A stretch of 64,000 nt of DNA from Cyclobacteriaceae bacterium (GTDB lineage Bacteria; Bacteroidota; Bacteroidia; Cytophagales; Cyclobacteriaceae): positions 1 to 64,000 of the forward strand of contig CANGZP010000002.1 in assembly GCA_947458475.1 (NCBI GenBank), in the 5' to 3' direction. Numbering within the stretch: position 1 is the stretch's first letter; each line of letters starts with the position of its first letter. The position numbers were made by a program, and so were the translations under genes. The notes under the pieces were generated by a model, which worked only from the letters and a program-made list of their open reading frames with translations, had not been told where the DNA came from and ran no database searches. This document shows positions 19,651 to 30,100 of the stretch, piece by piece.

Positions 19651-20703
19651 CTTCGCTTGGGCTACAAAATCCCGAAACTTATTTTCGGCATCCAGTTTAC
19701 AAATCAGCAGGACATTATCAGATTCATTGATCAGGTAATGATCCAATCCTTGAACCACCACGAGCTTATCGCTATCTGTTTTGATGAAACAATTTTCAGT
19801 TTCATAGAGCAGTGCATTGGCTTCCACTACATTATTTTGGTCATCTTTGTCTCGAAGTTCGTGTAGACTTTGCCAAGAGCCAATATCGGACCAACCAAAA
19901 TCTCCAAGCACTACAAACACTTGATCTGATTTTTCCATAATACCGTAGTCAATGGAAATATTTTTTAAGGTCGTGTATGCTGTGGCTATAAAACTCGCTT
20001 CTGTACTGGTGCCAAACTGAGATTTGCCTTCTTCAAATACATCTGATAGATCAGGCATGTATTTCCGAAAAGCATGAATCAAACTTTCTACCTTCCAAAC
20101 AAACATGCCTGAATTCCAAACAAAATCACCACTTTCTAGGAAGGTAGTGGCTAGTTTGGCATTGGGCTTTTCGGTAAAGGTTTTCACTTTCAATACCTCC
20201 TTATCTTCTTCATTTTGAAGGTATTGAATGTAGCCATAACCCGTTTCTGGTCGGTTGGGCTTGATCCCTATCGTGAGCAGCCTATTGTGAACTTGAGCTG
20301 CAGCGATGGAAGTGACCAATGTTTGTAGAAATCGACCTTCCTGCAATATGAGGTGATCCGCGGGGGCCACAACCATGGTTGCATTGGGATCCAAATTTGA
20401 AATCTTATATGCCGCATAGGCCAAGCAGGCTGCGGTATTTTTCCGAAGTGGCTCTGCTAGAATTTGGTGATCAAAAAGTTCTGGAAGCTGTTCGCTAACA
20501 AGGCTTGCATGCGCTTGATTGGTCACCACATAAAATTGTTCCGCTGGAGCGATTTCCCTAAACCGATCAAACGTCATTTGCAGCAAGGTCCTGCCTGTGC
20601 CCAAAACATCTAGAAATTGTTTGGGTTTGCTGCTTTTGCTGTAGGGCCAAAACCGGGAACCAACCCCTCCGGCCATGATTACAATGTAGGGTTGATCCTT
20701 CAT
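19627..20703 (-). CDS. manC: Mannose-1-phosphate guanylyltransferase
   Basis: IVIMAGGVGSRFWPYSKSSKPKQFLDVLGTGRTLLQMTFDR; FTEKPNAKLATTFLESGDFVWNSGMFVWK. Confidence 0.93.
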   Translation of the reverse strand: MKDQPYIVIMAGGVGSRFWPYSKSSKPKQFLDVLGTGRTLLQMTFDRFREIAPAEQFYVVTNQAHASLVSEQLPELFDHQILAEPLRKNTAACLAYAAYKISNLDPNATMVVAPADHLILQEGRFLQTLVTSIAAAQVHNRLLTIGIKPNRPETGYGYIQYLQNEEDKEVLKVKTFTEKPNAKLATTFLESGDFVWNSGMFVWKVESLIHAFRKYMPDLSDVFEEGKSQFGTSTEASFIATAYTTLKNISIDYGIMEKSDQVFVVLGDFGWSDIGSWQSLHELRDKDDQNNVVEANALLYETENCFIKTDSDKLVVVQGLDHYLINESDNVLLICKLDAENKFRDFVAQAKKKGEDFI

Positions 20704-20709
20704 GGAAGC

Positions 20710-21678
20710 TTAAACAATTCCTTCTTTCATTAAGTCATGAATATGCACAAATCCAGCGATTTTCTTGCCATCAAGGACAACCAATTGTGTGATGTTGTGC
20801 GTTTTCATTAGTGCAAATGCTGCAGTTGCATAGTCATCCACCCCAATTGATTTGGGATTTACCGTCATGATATCCTTTGCCTGCAGTTCCTGAATGGCAA
20901 GGGTTTTTTGCAGCATTCGCCGCAAATCACCATCTGTAATGATTCCTTTTAAATCTCCAGTGTCATTTAACACTGCAGTGGCTCCCAATCGCTTGCTTGA
21001 GATTTCAACAATCACAGCTGCGACGCTTGCATCTTCATTCACCGTAGGCAATTGATTGTTGGAGAGCAGGTCCCCTACTTTCAGATACAGCTGCTTCCCA
21101 AGAGATCCTCCAGGATGGTAGCGTGCAAAATCAGAGGAGGTAAATCCACGCGCCTCTAAGAGGCAGATCGCCAAGGCATCGCCCAGCGCCAAGTGCGCAG
21201 TCGTACTGGTAGTAGGAGTCAAATTGTGCGGACAAGCCTCTTCGTTAATCGTCGCATTAAGCACAAAGTGCGCTTGCTCGGCCAGATAGGATTGGGTATT
21301 GGAAACCAAGGCCACAATCTTCACTCCCAATTGCTTTACGAGAGGTAGGAGCACTTTGATTTCAGCGGTATTGCCAGACTTAGAGATAAAGAGCACCGTG
21401 TCGTCCTGCTGTACCATGCCGAGGTCACCATGAATGGCGTCAGCAGCATGCATAAACAGTGCCGGAGTCCCGGTAGAATTGAGTGTAGCCACCAATTTAT
21501 TCGCTATCCAAGCACTCTTTCCGACACCCGTGATCACCAAGCGACCCTTAGATTCAAGGAGGTGGTTTACACAGTTTTCAAAATCGGCATTTAAGAGCGT
21601 TGAAAGCTTAGCAATAGCTTCGGATTCATTTAAAAGAACCCGAACGGCGGTGTTTCTAATATTTTTTGTTAACTTCAA
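20710..21678 (-). CDS. kdsD: D-arabinose-5-phosphate isomerase, KpsF/GutQ family (SIS + CBS)
   Basis: GRLVITGVGKSAWIANKLVATLNSTGTPALFMHAADAIHGDLGM; C-terminal CBS pair. Confidence 0.92.
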   Translation of the reverse strand: MKLTKNIRNTAVRVLLNESEAIAKLSTLLNADFENCVNHLLESKGRLVITGVGKSAWIANKLVATLNSTGTPALFMHAADAIHGDLGMVQQDDTVLFISKSGNTAEIKVLLPLVKQLGVKIVALVSNTQSYLAEQAHFVLNATINEEACPHNLTPTTSTTAHLALGDALAICLLEARGFTSSDFARYHPGGSLGKQLYLKVGDLLSNNQLPTVNEDASVAAVIVEISSKRLGATAVLNDTGDLKGIITDGDLRRMLQKTLAIQELQAKDIMTVNPKSIGVDDYATAAFALMKTHNITQLVVLDGKKIAGFVHIHDLMKEGIV

Positions 21679-21775
21679 TTTTACCTGCGTTAATCACTAG
21701 TTTTGTACAAAGGTATAAAAGTAATCGTTCAATCTGTTGCCCAGGTAGACATCACCCTCAAAGCCCTTTCTTCTT

Positions 21776-23953
21776 GTGGAAGAAAAAGTAAAGTTAAACT
21801 TAAAGCAAATCTTTGGATTTAGTCAGTTCCGTGGAAATCAGGAACTAATAGTTGACAACCTCCTCAACCAGCGGAACACTTTTGTGATTATGCCCACTGG
21901 AGCAGGGAAATCCTTATGCTATCAGTTGCCTGCAGTGGTCAGTGAAGGAACCGCCATCGTCATCTCTCCATTAATCGCCTTGATGAAAAATCAAGTGGAT
22001 CAGTTGAATGCGATTGGAATCAATGCACACTTTTTAAACTCTACCCTCACCAAATCTGAGGCTACCAAAGTAAAGAATGAGGTTTTGAAAAAGAAAACCA
22101 AGTTGCTTTATGTGGCACCAGAATCCTTAACCAAAGAAGAGAACATTGCATTTTTGAAGGAAGCGCATTTGAGCTTTGTCGCGATCGATGAGGCGCATTG
22201 TATCTCAGAATGGGGTCATGATTTTCGCCCTGAATACCGCAGAATCAAATCCATTGTCGCCCAAATTGCTCCGCACCTACCCATCATCGCACTGACTGCT
22301 ACCGCCACACCCAAGGTTCAGCAGGACATACAGCGCAACTTACAGATGGAGGAAGCAGATTTATTCAAGTCTTCCTTTAACCGAACCAACTTGTTTTACG
22401 AGGTACGGCCGAAGGTAAAAAATGATTCGAAGAAGTCACTTATCCGATTTATCAAGCAACACAAAGGGAAGTCTGGCATCATCTATTGCTTGAGTAGAAA
22501 AAAAGTAGAGGAGATTGCAGAGTTACTCAAAGTCAATCAAATCAATGCTGCGCCCTACCATGCAGGATTGGATTCAGCAGTTCGAATAAAAACCCAAGAC
22601 GATTTTCTAAACGAAGAGTTGGATGTCATTGTGGCTACCATTGCATTTGGGATGGGAATTGACAAGCCAGATGTGCGGTATGTCATTCATTACGATGTGC
22701 CTAAGTCACTCGAAGGCTATTACCAAGAAACGGGTAGAGCAGGCAGAGATGGCTTGGAAGGACATTGCCTGATGTTTTACCGCTACGAAGACATCATCAA
22801 GTTGGACAAGTTCAACAAGGATAAAGCGGTAACTGAACGAGAGAATGCAAAAATCCTCTTGCAAGAAATGTCTGCTTACTCCGAGACCAGTGTCTGTAGA
22901 CGAAAGTTTATCCTGAACTATTTTGGAGAAATCCTTGAAAAGGATTGTGGCTTTTGTGACAACTGCAAACGGGAACGTGAAACATTTGATGGAGTCCATG
23001 CGCTTAGCATTGCCTTAGAGGCAGTGAAGCAAACTCAGGAGCGTTTTGGCATTGAGCACTTGGTGAAGGTGATTACAGGAGAAAAGGACGACTACATCAT
23101 CAGTTACCAGCACGATACCCTTCCTGTATTTGGGAAAGGCCAGGAGGAAAATGAGAAGCATTGGACCTCAGTCATTCGTCAAGGAATGATCGCTGCCCTT
23201 CTAGAAAAAGACATTGAGAATTACGGACTTCTAAAATTAACGCCAAAAGGAGAGCGCTTTTTGGAAGACCCATACCTCATCGAGCTTTACAAGGATCAGG
23301 ACTTCGAGAAGCTAGGACAGCACGAGGTAGAAGAAGAGCAGCAGCAATCCGCACAAGCATACGATGAAAAATTATTTGAACTGTTAAAAGTTGAACGGAA
23401 GCGCGTCGCTAAATCAAAGGGTCTTCCCCCCTACGTAATTTTCCAAGACCCCTCCCTCGAGGAGATGGCGACAGTATATCCTACCACCAAAGAAGAACTC
23501 TCCCAGATTAACGGGGTAGGAATGGGAAAGGTAGAAAAGTTTGGAAATTCATTTCTACAAGTCATTCAGAACTATGTGGCTGAAAATGAAATAGAAACAG
23601 CTTCAGAGGTGGTTATCAAGACCTCTGGTACGCGATCCAAGGTTAAAATTTCAATCATCCAGCAAATTGATCGGAAAATTAATTTGGAAGAAATTGCTCA
23701 AAACTTAAACCTCTCCTTGATGGACCTGCTGCAGGAGATTGAACAGATTACCTACAGCGGCACCAAACTAAATATAGACTACTACATCCACCGCATTATG
23801 GATGATGAGCGAGAAGATATTCTTCTAGATTACTTCATGAATGCAGAAACAGATCATATCAAGGCTGCTTTGGATGAACTCGAAGGAGAAGATTTCACGG
23901 AGGAGGAACTTCGTGTATACCGAATCAAGTTTATCTCAGAACACGCCAATTAA
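21776..23953 (+). CDS. recQ: ATP-dependent DNA helicase RecQ
   Basis: MPTGAGKSLCYQLPA, IDEAHCISEWGHDFRPEYRR, TATATPKV, HRDC region; GTG start. Confidence 0.95.
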   Translation: MEEKVKLNLKQIFGFSQFRGNQELIVDNLLNQRNTFVIMPTGAGKSLCYQLPAVVSEGTAIVISPLIALMKNQVDQLNAIGINAHFLNSTLTKSEATKVKNEVLKKKTKLLYVAPESLTKEENIAFLKEAHLSFVAIDEAHCISEWGHDFRPEYRRIKSIVAQIAPHLPIIALTATATPKVQQDIQRNLQMEEADLFKSSFNRTNLFYEVRPKVKNDSKKSLIRFIKQHKGKSGIIYCLSRKKVEEIAELLKVNQINAAPYHAGLDSAVRIKTQDDFLNEELDVIVATIAFGMGIDKPDVRYVIHYDVPKSLEGYYQETGRAGRDGLEGHCLMFYRYEDIIKLDKFNKDKAVTERENAKILLQEMSAYSETSVCRRKFILNYFGEILEKDCGFCDNCKRERETFDGVHALSIALEAVKQTQERFGIEHLVKVITGEKDDYIISYQHDTLPVFGKGQEENEKHWTSVIRQGMIAALLEKDIENYGLLKLTPKGERFLEDPYLIELYKDQDFEKLGQHEVEEEQQQSAQAYDEKLFELLKVERKRVAKSKGLPPYVIFQDPSLEEMATVYPTTKEELSQINGVGMGKVEKFGNSFLQVIQNYVAENEIETASEVVIKTSGTRSKVKISIIQQIDRKINLEEIAQNLNLSLMDLLQEIEQITYSGTKLNIDYYIHRIMDDEREDILLDYFMNAETDHIKAALDELEGEDFTEEELRVYRIKFISEHAN

Positions 23954-23967
23954 AATAAAACGAGTCC

Positions 23968-25257
23968 ATGAATATTCTTTTATTGGGGAGCGGAGGAAGA
24001 GAGCATGCATTTGCATGGAAGATATCCCAAAGTCCTCGCTGCAGCCAACTTTTTGTGGCCCCTGGCAATCCAGGAACATCCGAGATCGCCATCAATGTCC
24101 CTCTTGGAGTGACGGATTTTGTAGGCATCTATGAGTTTATTAAATCAAATGCCATTGACCTATTGGTGATTGGCCCAGAGGAACCCTTAGTCAAGGGTTT
24201 AGTAGATTACCTGCATACACAACAAGGGTTGGAGCATCTCCCAATTGTGGGCCCTTCGCAACTTGGAGCTACCCTTGAAGGAAGTAAAGATTTTTCCAAG
24301 CAGTTTATGCTTCGCAATGGAGTACCCACTGCGGCTTACGCTACTTTTCATGCCCATCAACTGGCTGAGGGGATTGCATATTTGGAGCAGCAATCTTTGC
24401 CCATCGTCTTGAAAGCGGATGGATTAGCTGCAGGCAAAGGAGTTTTGATTTGCGAAAGTTTGGAGGTAGCGAAAACCTCACTAAAAGAAATGCTCGTGGA
24501 TGCAAAATTTGGAGATGCTTCTTCGAAAGTTGTGGTAGAAGAATTTCTTACCGGAATTGAACTTTCCGTATTTGTGGCTACAGATGGGGTGAGCTATAAA
24601 ATTTTGCCCGAAGCAAAAGATTACAAGCGGATCGGTGAAGGAGACACAGGACTCAATACAGGCGGTATGGGAGCAATAAGCCCTGTTCCTTTTGCTGATA
24701 TTGCTTTCTTAACTAAAGTGGAGGAGCACATCGTAAAACCAAGCATTCAAGGTTTAGCAAAAGAGGGCATTCCATTTAAAGGGTTTTTGTTTATTGGATT
24801 GATGAATACCAATGGAGAGCCCTATGTGATTGAATACAATGTGCGCATGGGTGATCCGGAAACAGAGGCAGTCCTTCCGCGGATTGAAAGCGATTTTGTA
24901 GATTTGCTTTCTTCCATAGCAGAGGGTGAGCTGGCTGATTACACGCTTCAAGTATCTCCAAAAACCTGCGCTACGGTAGTGATGGTCAGCGGTGGTTATC
25001 CTGAGGGGTACGAAAAAGGATTTTCTATAACCTTACCCAAAACAAACACAGGAGCTGTCCTTTTTCATGCCGGCACGGCGCGGAACGAATCAGGATCGCT
25101 GGTTAACTCAGGTGGACGTGTACTCGCTGTCACAGGAATAGGTGCTAATTTGGAAGACGCACTTGCTTCGGCGTATGGAAGCATACAACAGGTATCCTGG
25201 CAAAAAGCCTACTATCGAAGAGATATAGGACAGGATATTTTAAGATTGAAAATTTAA
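23968..25257 (+). CDS. purD: Phosphoribosylamine-glycine ligase
   Basis: MNILLLGSGGREHAFAWKISQSP; VIGPEEPLVKGLVD; LKADGLAAGKGV; EYNVRMGDPETEAVLPRI. Confidence 0.97.
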   Translation: MNILLLGSGGREHAFAWKISQSPRCSQLFVAPGNPGTSEIAINVPLGVTDFVGIYEFIKSNAIDLLVIGPEEPLVKGLVDYLHTQQGLEHLPIVGPSQLGATLEGSKDFSKQFMLRNGVPTAAYATFHAHQLAEGIAYLEQQSLPIVLKADGLAAGKGVLICESLEVAKTSLKEMLVDAKFGDASSKVVVEEFLTGIELSVFVATDGVSYKILPEAKDYKRIGEGDTGLNTGGMGAISPVPFADIAFLTKVEEHIVKPSIQGLAKEGIPFKGFLFIGLMNTNGEPYVIEYNVRMGDPETEAVLPRIESDFVDLLSSIAEGELADYTLQVSPKTCATVVMVSGGYPEGYEKGFSITLPKTNTGAVLFHAGTARNESGSLVNSGGRVLAVTGIGANLEDALASAYGSIQQVSWQKAYYRRDIGQDILRLKI

Positions 25258-25297
25258 TAAGTGAATAAGGAGGCGAAAGCCCTATAGATAAAAAAAT

Positions 25298-26719
25298 ATG
25301 TCTGGATGTAGTTCATGCTCCACCTCCTCAGGAGGTACTGGAGGCTGCCAAAACAATGGCACCTGCGGCACGAGTGATTGCAATAAAATGAATTCTTTTG
25401 ATTGGCTCACCCAAATGGGCATCCCCCAGTTGGATCAGTTTGATATCGTAGAAGTCAAGTTTAAAGGAGGAAGAAAAGAATACTTCAGAAATGTAGATTT
25501 TTTATCCTTGAATACTGGGGATCCAGTAGTAGTCGATGTGCCCAGCGGCCATCACATAGGCCATGTTTCCCTACAAGGTGAGTTGGTGCGTCTCCAAATG
25601 CAAAAACGCAAAGTAAGAAACGACGACAACATCACGCGCATCTACCGGGTAGCCACGCAGAAGGATTTGGAAAAATGGGAGGAAGCCAAGGCAAAAGAAA
25701 TTCCAACCTTATACCGATGTAAGCAAATAGTGGATGAGTATGGGCTCAACATGAAAATGTCCGATGTGGAGTTTCAAGCCGATAATTCCAAAGCTACTTT
25801 TTACTATTCTGCTGAAGACCGAATTGACTTTAGGGAATTGATCAAGTCGTTAGCAGGAGAGTTTAAAGTACGTGTGGAAATGCGTCAAATTAGCCTCCGT
25901 CAGGAAGCTGGGCGATTGGGTGGAATTGGTGTTTGCGGAAGGGAATTGTGTTGCTCCACCTGGCTAGTAGATTTCAAAAATGTAACTACATCTGCGGCTC
26001 GCTACCAGAATCTATCGCTCAATCCTGGAAAGTTGAGCGGCCAATGTGGGCGATTGAAATGCTGTCTCAATTACGAGCTAGACACCTACATGGATGCCAT
26101 CAAAGATATCCCCCAGGTGGAAAAACCGCTCCTAACAGAACAGGGACCAGCTAAATTGCAAAAGACTGACATTTTCAGAAAGCTGATGTGGTTCAATTAC
26201 AACCATGACAATGACTGGATCAGTATCACCTGTGATCGAGTTCGCGAAATTCAAGCACTCAATGAAAAGGGCTTAAAGGTATTCAATCTTCAGGTAGACC
26301 AATCGACAGAGGCGGAGGACCTTGCTGCACAATCTACACGTGAGTTGGAATTACTGGACAAGAAATTTTCGAAAAAGAAAAAGAAAAAGAAGCGCCCTAC
26401 GGAAGGTAATGGGATGCGAGTAAATCAAAATCAGGCAGCTCCAAGACCAGAACTTCAAGGTGCAAAGTCAGCGGAACCCAAACAAGCTACTGCCCCACAA
26501 AATAGGCCAGCAGACGGCAACTCCTCTCCTAGACAAGGGGACAAGCGTAAAAAGCATAAAAACAGGCCTCGGCCAAACTTTAATGCCGCTCCTTCAGATG
26601 CTCCGGTATCCAAAAACGAATCTCCTGCACCTAAGCCAACCAATACCCCTTCAGAAACACCTAAACGATTCCCACCACGAATCAATCAAGGACCAAGTGA
26701 CACGAAAGGAAATGACTAA
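25298..26719 (+). CDS. PSP1/RicT-family protein with Cys-rich N-terminus
   Basis: LRQEAGRLGGIGVCGRELCCSTWL and GQCGRLKCCLNYELDTY are PSP1 signatures; N-terminal CSSCS...CNKM. Confidence 0.92.
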   Translation: MSGCSSCSTSSGGTGGCQNNGTCGTSDCNKMNSFDWLTQMGIPQLDQFDIVEVKFKGGRKEYFRNVDFLSLNTGDPVVVDVPSGHHIGHVSLQGELVRLQMQKRKVRNDDNITRIYRVATQKDLEKWEEAKAKEIPTLYRCKQIVDEYGLNMKMSDVEFQADNSKATFYYSAEDRIDFRELIKSLAGEFKVRVEMRQISLRQEAGRLGGIGVCGRELCCSTWLVDFKNVTTSAARYQNLSLNPGKLSGQCGRLKCCLNYELDTYMDAIKDIPQVEKPLLTEQGPAKLQKTDIFRKLMWFNYNHDNDWISITCDRVREIQALNEKGLKVFNLQVDQSTEAEDLAAQSTRELELLDKKFSKKKKKKKRPTEGNGMRVNQNQAAPRPELQGAKSAEPKQATAPQNRPADGNSSPRQGDKRKKHKNRPRPNFNAAPSDAPVSKNESPAPKPTNTPSETPKRFPPRINQGPSDTKGND

Positions 26720-27170
26720 AATCTGCCAAGCATCACTTCTTGGATTAGTTTTATTGCTGTTTTCATGCGGAAAAGATCGGATGTATGAGGAATACCATTC
26801 TTTTGATTCCGACAGCTGGCAAGAGACAGACTCCGTTTATTTTGATCTTTCGGCCCTCGATTCAGTAAGGGGAAAAGCTATTGTTGGGTTAAGGTATACA
26901 GAGGAATACCCTTTTTCCAATTGCTACCTCAAATTGATTATTCGAGATTCAAGTGCTGTAGTATTAATGGATAGTTTGGTGAATGTACCCATCTTTAATC
27001 GGCAGACTGGTAAGCCAATTGGACAAGGATTTGGCAATACTTTCACCACCTTCGATACTTTGGACTTTGCGATCCCAAAGAAGGCTACTCAAGTGATTTT
27101 CCTTCAATACATGCGTCAGGCTGAACTCGAAGGAATTGAAGCCGTGGGGCTAAAGGTTTTGAAACCTTAA
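26712..27170 (+). CDS. gldH: Gliding motility lipoprotein GldH
   Basis: ATG at 26712 (trimmed from track ORF 26460-27170): MTKICQASLLGLVLLLFSCGKDRMYEEYHSFDSDSWQETDSVYFDL; 8-bp overlap with the PSP1 gene. Confidence 0.88.
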   Translation: MTKICQASLLGLVLLLFSCGKDRMYEEYHSFDSDSWQETDSVYFDLSALDSVRGKAIVGLRYTEEYPFSNCYLKLIIRDSSAVVLMDSLVNVPIFNRQTGKPIGQGFGNTFTTFDTLDFAIPKKATQVIFLQYMRQAELEGIEAVGLKVLKP

Positions 27171-27350
27171 ATTTTAATTTGACCATAAGTACTAACCAAC
27201 AAGATCGGTACTCCTGCCCACAAATCATAAAGTTAGAAAAGCTAAGGCCAGGTTAAAGTATATGATTTGATTGTCAATGAATTACTTGGTTTTTGTTGAT
27301 TGTATCAGTTGTTTATCCAATTGCCCTTGCGAAAATCTTTTCTATTGGCG

Positions 27351-27358
27351 TATATTTG
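27351..27358 (+). promoter_or_regulatory. Bacteroidota-type -7 box for the tRNA
   Basis: TATATTTG matches TAnnTTTG, with a TTG at 27327 about 21 nt upstream; about 50 nt before the tRNA. Confidence 0.45.
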
Positions 27359-27407
27359 CAACATCTTGGTGGAAGACAGCAATGCTTTCCAAAAGCCAAC
27401 ACGGATT

Positions 27408-27496
27408 AGAGAGTTGGGTGAGTGGCTGAAACCAACAGTTTGCTAAACTGTCGTACGGGTTATACTGTACCGGGGGTTCGAATCCCCCACTCTCTG
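27408..27496 (+). tRNA. tRNA-Ser (anticodon GCU)
   Basis: Acceptor agagagt/actctct, D arm ggt-gagtggctgaa-acc, anticodon arm cagttTGCTAAactg, long variable arm, T arm cgggggttcgaatcccc. Confidence 0.92.
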
Positions 27497-27502
27497 CACA
27501 AG

Positions 27503-27535
27503 AAAAAAGCCTAGAAATTATTCTAGGCTTTTTTT
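27503..27535. terminator. Terminator between tRNA-Ser and the convergent eCIS-side unit
   Basis: aaaaaagcctagaaattattctaggcttttttt. Confidence 0.75.
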
Positions 27536-27568
27536 ATTAGAAGAAAAATCAAAACAAAATCAACCGAA

Positions 27569-30094
27569 TCAATTTAATTTTTCCAAAGGAAATACAACTG
27601 GAAATAAGGTTTTATACACCGAATAAAGTCCTTTTTGAGCTGAAGTTCCCTCCTCATTTACTTCAGATTTATTGAACCAATAACAATAATGTAGAGAGGC
27701 GACATCCTTTGAATTCTGCTGCCCAAAAAAGTCATTTTCCTGCTCTTGATTCAAAACAGGATTTGTTTCGATTCCAGTGTTTGAACTTCCAACATTTCTG
27801 TCTCTATCGAACTTTTTAGTGAGTTGAGATAGCCTTAGGTTATTTTTATTTATACTATTAAATAAGTCCTTGTTGGACACCGAAGGAAAATCACGCAACA
27901 AGGCAAGCAATGCTTGTGATTTGATAAGACTAGGAATATCAAGTTTGAAAGAACTGAGTATTGACAACAATCTTTTCTCGTTACCAAGTACGACTTGAGG
28001 AAAATCCCGTTCTAGTTTACTGAGAATTTTGTCTGGATTGCTTTCCTTAAAAATAGGCAATATCCACTTCTTCTCTTGTTCCTCCAGGATTAGCTCTAGC
28101 AATTCCAAAGAAATTAATTCTTCCGATTTATCCCCTTGGTTGATCATCGTCACAATCTGATTCAAAGTGACAGGATCATGTTTAAAGGATAGACAATACA
28201 AAATATCATTCTTTGCAGCTTTTGTTTCGGCTAAGAGTAACTTATCTAAAACAGGGTAGGTTTTCCCTAGATCTTTATGACAAATCAATAAGTAGGTATA
28301 CTTCTGTATTCTTTCTTCCAGTAGGATATAGTAATCCTGATTTCTAAGATCTTGTACTTGTCTTTTTACTAAATGTTGGATCACGGAAGTATAAAGGAAA
28401 TCCACCCCTTTTAATTTTTTCTGGGAGCTGTAAAAATTAAAGTGAGCATTCTTTTGAATACTAGTTGTTTGAACCAAAAGATCTATCAAATCAAGCAACT
28501 TGCTTGGTTCTTTATTTCCTTCCTTCAATGCAACTAGCTGCTCATGATACTTACTAAGTTGTGTACTGTTGAGCGTATTAAGATCCGAAATAATGCCTTC
28601 AGTAAGCAAGGCTAATGTATTGTAATCTTCCTCCTGTACTAGGTTGGAGGAGGAATTAAATTCTCCTGAAGTACAGGCTAGCTCGAGGGCAAGAAGTTGA
28701 TTGGTTTTTTGTTGAAGTACGAAAACAGGATCAAACATTGAAGAAGTTTGCATTTCTCGGGTAGTAGCCTCCTGAAGATCAGCGGAAGTGGTATTGGGCG
28801 TGCTTTTGACGGAAGCATTCAGTGATTTAAGGATATTGGATAGTTCCAATCGGTAAAAGAAGATCAGTTTTTTGGAAACAATTAACCAAACGATTAGAAC
28901 AATAAATACGAGAAGCAGCGTAAATAGAACCTTAATCTCAAAATCTGCAATGGATCCAATCCCTAGGATCAATAGCGCAGCGACCAATTGTCCTGCGGTT
29001 TTGCCAAAACCATCCGCATAATTCTGGGTAAGTGAGCGCTTGGCTATCGGATAAGCTTGATATAGCAGGTTAATCGTTGGCGCATGCAAAGAGCGATACA
29101 AGGATCGTTCAAAAACCTTACCAAGCGAAGCTACAATCAGAATCAAGCCTAGGTAACCAGTAAAATAGGAAGAAATGCCTACAATCGTGGTAAACCCTAA
29201 GGCGAAAATCATGGTAGTTAAACTGATAAATACGCCGTATTCTTTGATCAGAAACTTAGAAACGAAAGATTTGAGAAGCAATTCAATCACTCGCATTCCC
29301 CCAAAAATGAATGAGAAGTATTTAGCCAGTTCGAGTGGATCAGACATTCGGTTGGCAGAAACTTCCATCAAACAAAAATCAATCACCAGTTGGATGACCA
29401 CAGCCAAAAGGACGGATAAGAAAATAAGCTTGAAATAGGGTTCTTTGATCAGTTTTTTCTGATCGCTGGTTCCTGAGCCTTTGGTTTCACTTATTTTTTC
29501 AGGAGCTACTTTAACCACAATACCCCTGCTTAGTAAAAAGGTAATTCCAGCAAATGATAAAATCCCAAAAAAGGAAATCAGTAAGAATTTATCTCGCGTG
29601 AAGAAATCAAGGGAAAGCAATAGTGGCACTGACAAATAAGAAATGATGGCAGAGATCCCTTCCCCTGAGCTGATGATTCCGTTGTATTTTTTATTTTCCT
29701 CTAGGTTAAAAATATTGCTTGGGATTTTCCAGAAAACCAACCCAGTAAAATTAACGGAAATCCAATACATCGCATAGGAAAAAAACACCACATAGTAGGT
29801 GTAAAAATTTTGTACATACGCATACCAAATGAGAAATATCAGCACCGCAATGAATACACTGAAAAAGGTTGCGGCTTTTGAAAAACCCCATTTCTTTTCA
29901 TATTTATTAAACAACCACGTGATAAACAAGCCCCCAATTCCTGAGATCAGGTAGGCCATGGGTAGTTGAGATGTGCCGATTTCGCTAATGAAGAGCGCAT
30001 TGGCAAAAAGTAATAGGTACGATACGAATATCCCTAGTGCAAGGGATAGCAAGATCATTCCAAAAAGGAAATAGGAACTTTTAGATTTTGCCAT
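27569..30094 (-). CDS. 12-TM MFS/ATP:ADP-translocase-like protein with long helical cytosolic C-terminus
   Basis: N-terminal half strongly hydrophobic (FLFGMILLSLALGIFVSYLLLFANALFISEIGTSQLPMAYLISGIGGLF); C-terminal half soluble, Leu-rich, possibly HEAT-like. Confidence 0.6.
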   Translation of the reverse strand: MAKSKSSYFLFGMILLSLALGIFVSYLLLFANALFISEIGTSQLPMAYLISGIGGLFITWLFNKYEKKWGFSKAATFFSVFIAVLIFLIWYAYVQNFYTYYVVFFSYAMYWISVNFTGLVFWKIPSNIFNLEENKKYNGIISSGEGISAIISYLSVPLLLSLDFFTRDKFLLISFFGILSFAGITFLLSRGIVVKVAPEKISETKGSGTSDQKKLIKEPYFKLIFLSVLLAVVIQLVIDFCLMEVSANRMSDPLELAKYFSFIFGGMRVIELLLKSFVSKFLIKEYGVFISLTTMIFALGFTTIVGISSYFTGYLGLILIVASLGKVFERSLYRSLHAPTINLLYQAYPIAKRSLTQNYADGFGKTAGQLVAALLILGIGSIADFEIKVLFTLLLVFIVLIVWLIVSKKLIFFYRLELSNILKSLNASVKSTPNTTSADLQEATTREMQTSSMFDPVFVLQQKTNQLLALELACTSGEFNSSSNLVQEEDYNTLALLTEGIISDLNTLNSTQLSKYHEQLVALKEGNKEPSKLLDLIDLLVQTTSIQKNAHFNFYSSQKKLKGVDFLYTSVIQHLVKRQVQDLRNQDYYILLEERIQKYTYLLICHKDLGKTYPVLDKLLLAETKAAKNDILYCLSFKHDPVTLNQIVTMINQGDKSEELISLELLELILEEQEKKWILPIFKESNPDKILSKLERDFPQVVLGNEKRLLSILSSFKLDIPSLIKSQALLALLRDFPSVSNKDLFNSINKNNLRLSQLTKKFDRDRNVGSSNTGIETNPVLNQEQENDFFGQQNSKDVASLHYCYWFNKSEVNEEGTSAQKGLYSVYKTLFPVVFPLEKLN

Positions 30095-30100
30095 AAATGG

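Noticed and set aside
26460-26711. N-terminal extension of the track ORF covering GldH
   Set aside because: Overlaps PSP1 out of frame; the lipoprotein signal and GldH sequence begin at the internal ATG 26712.
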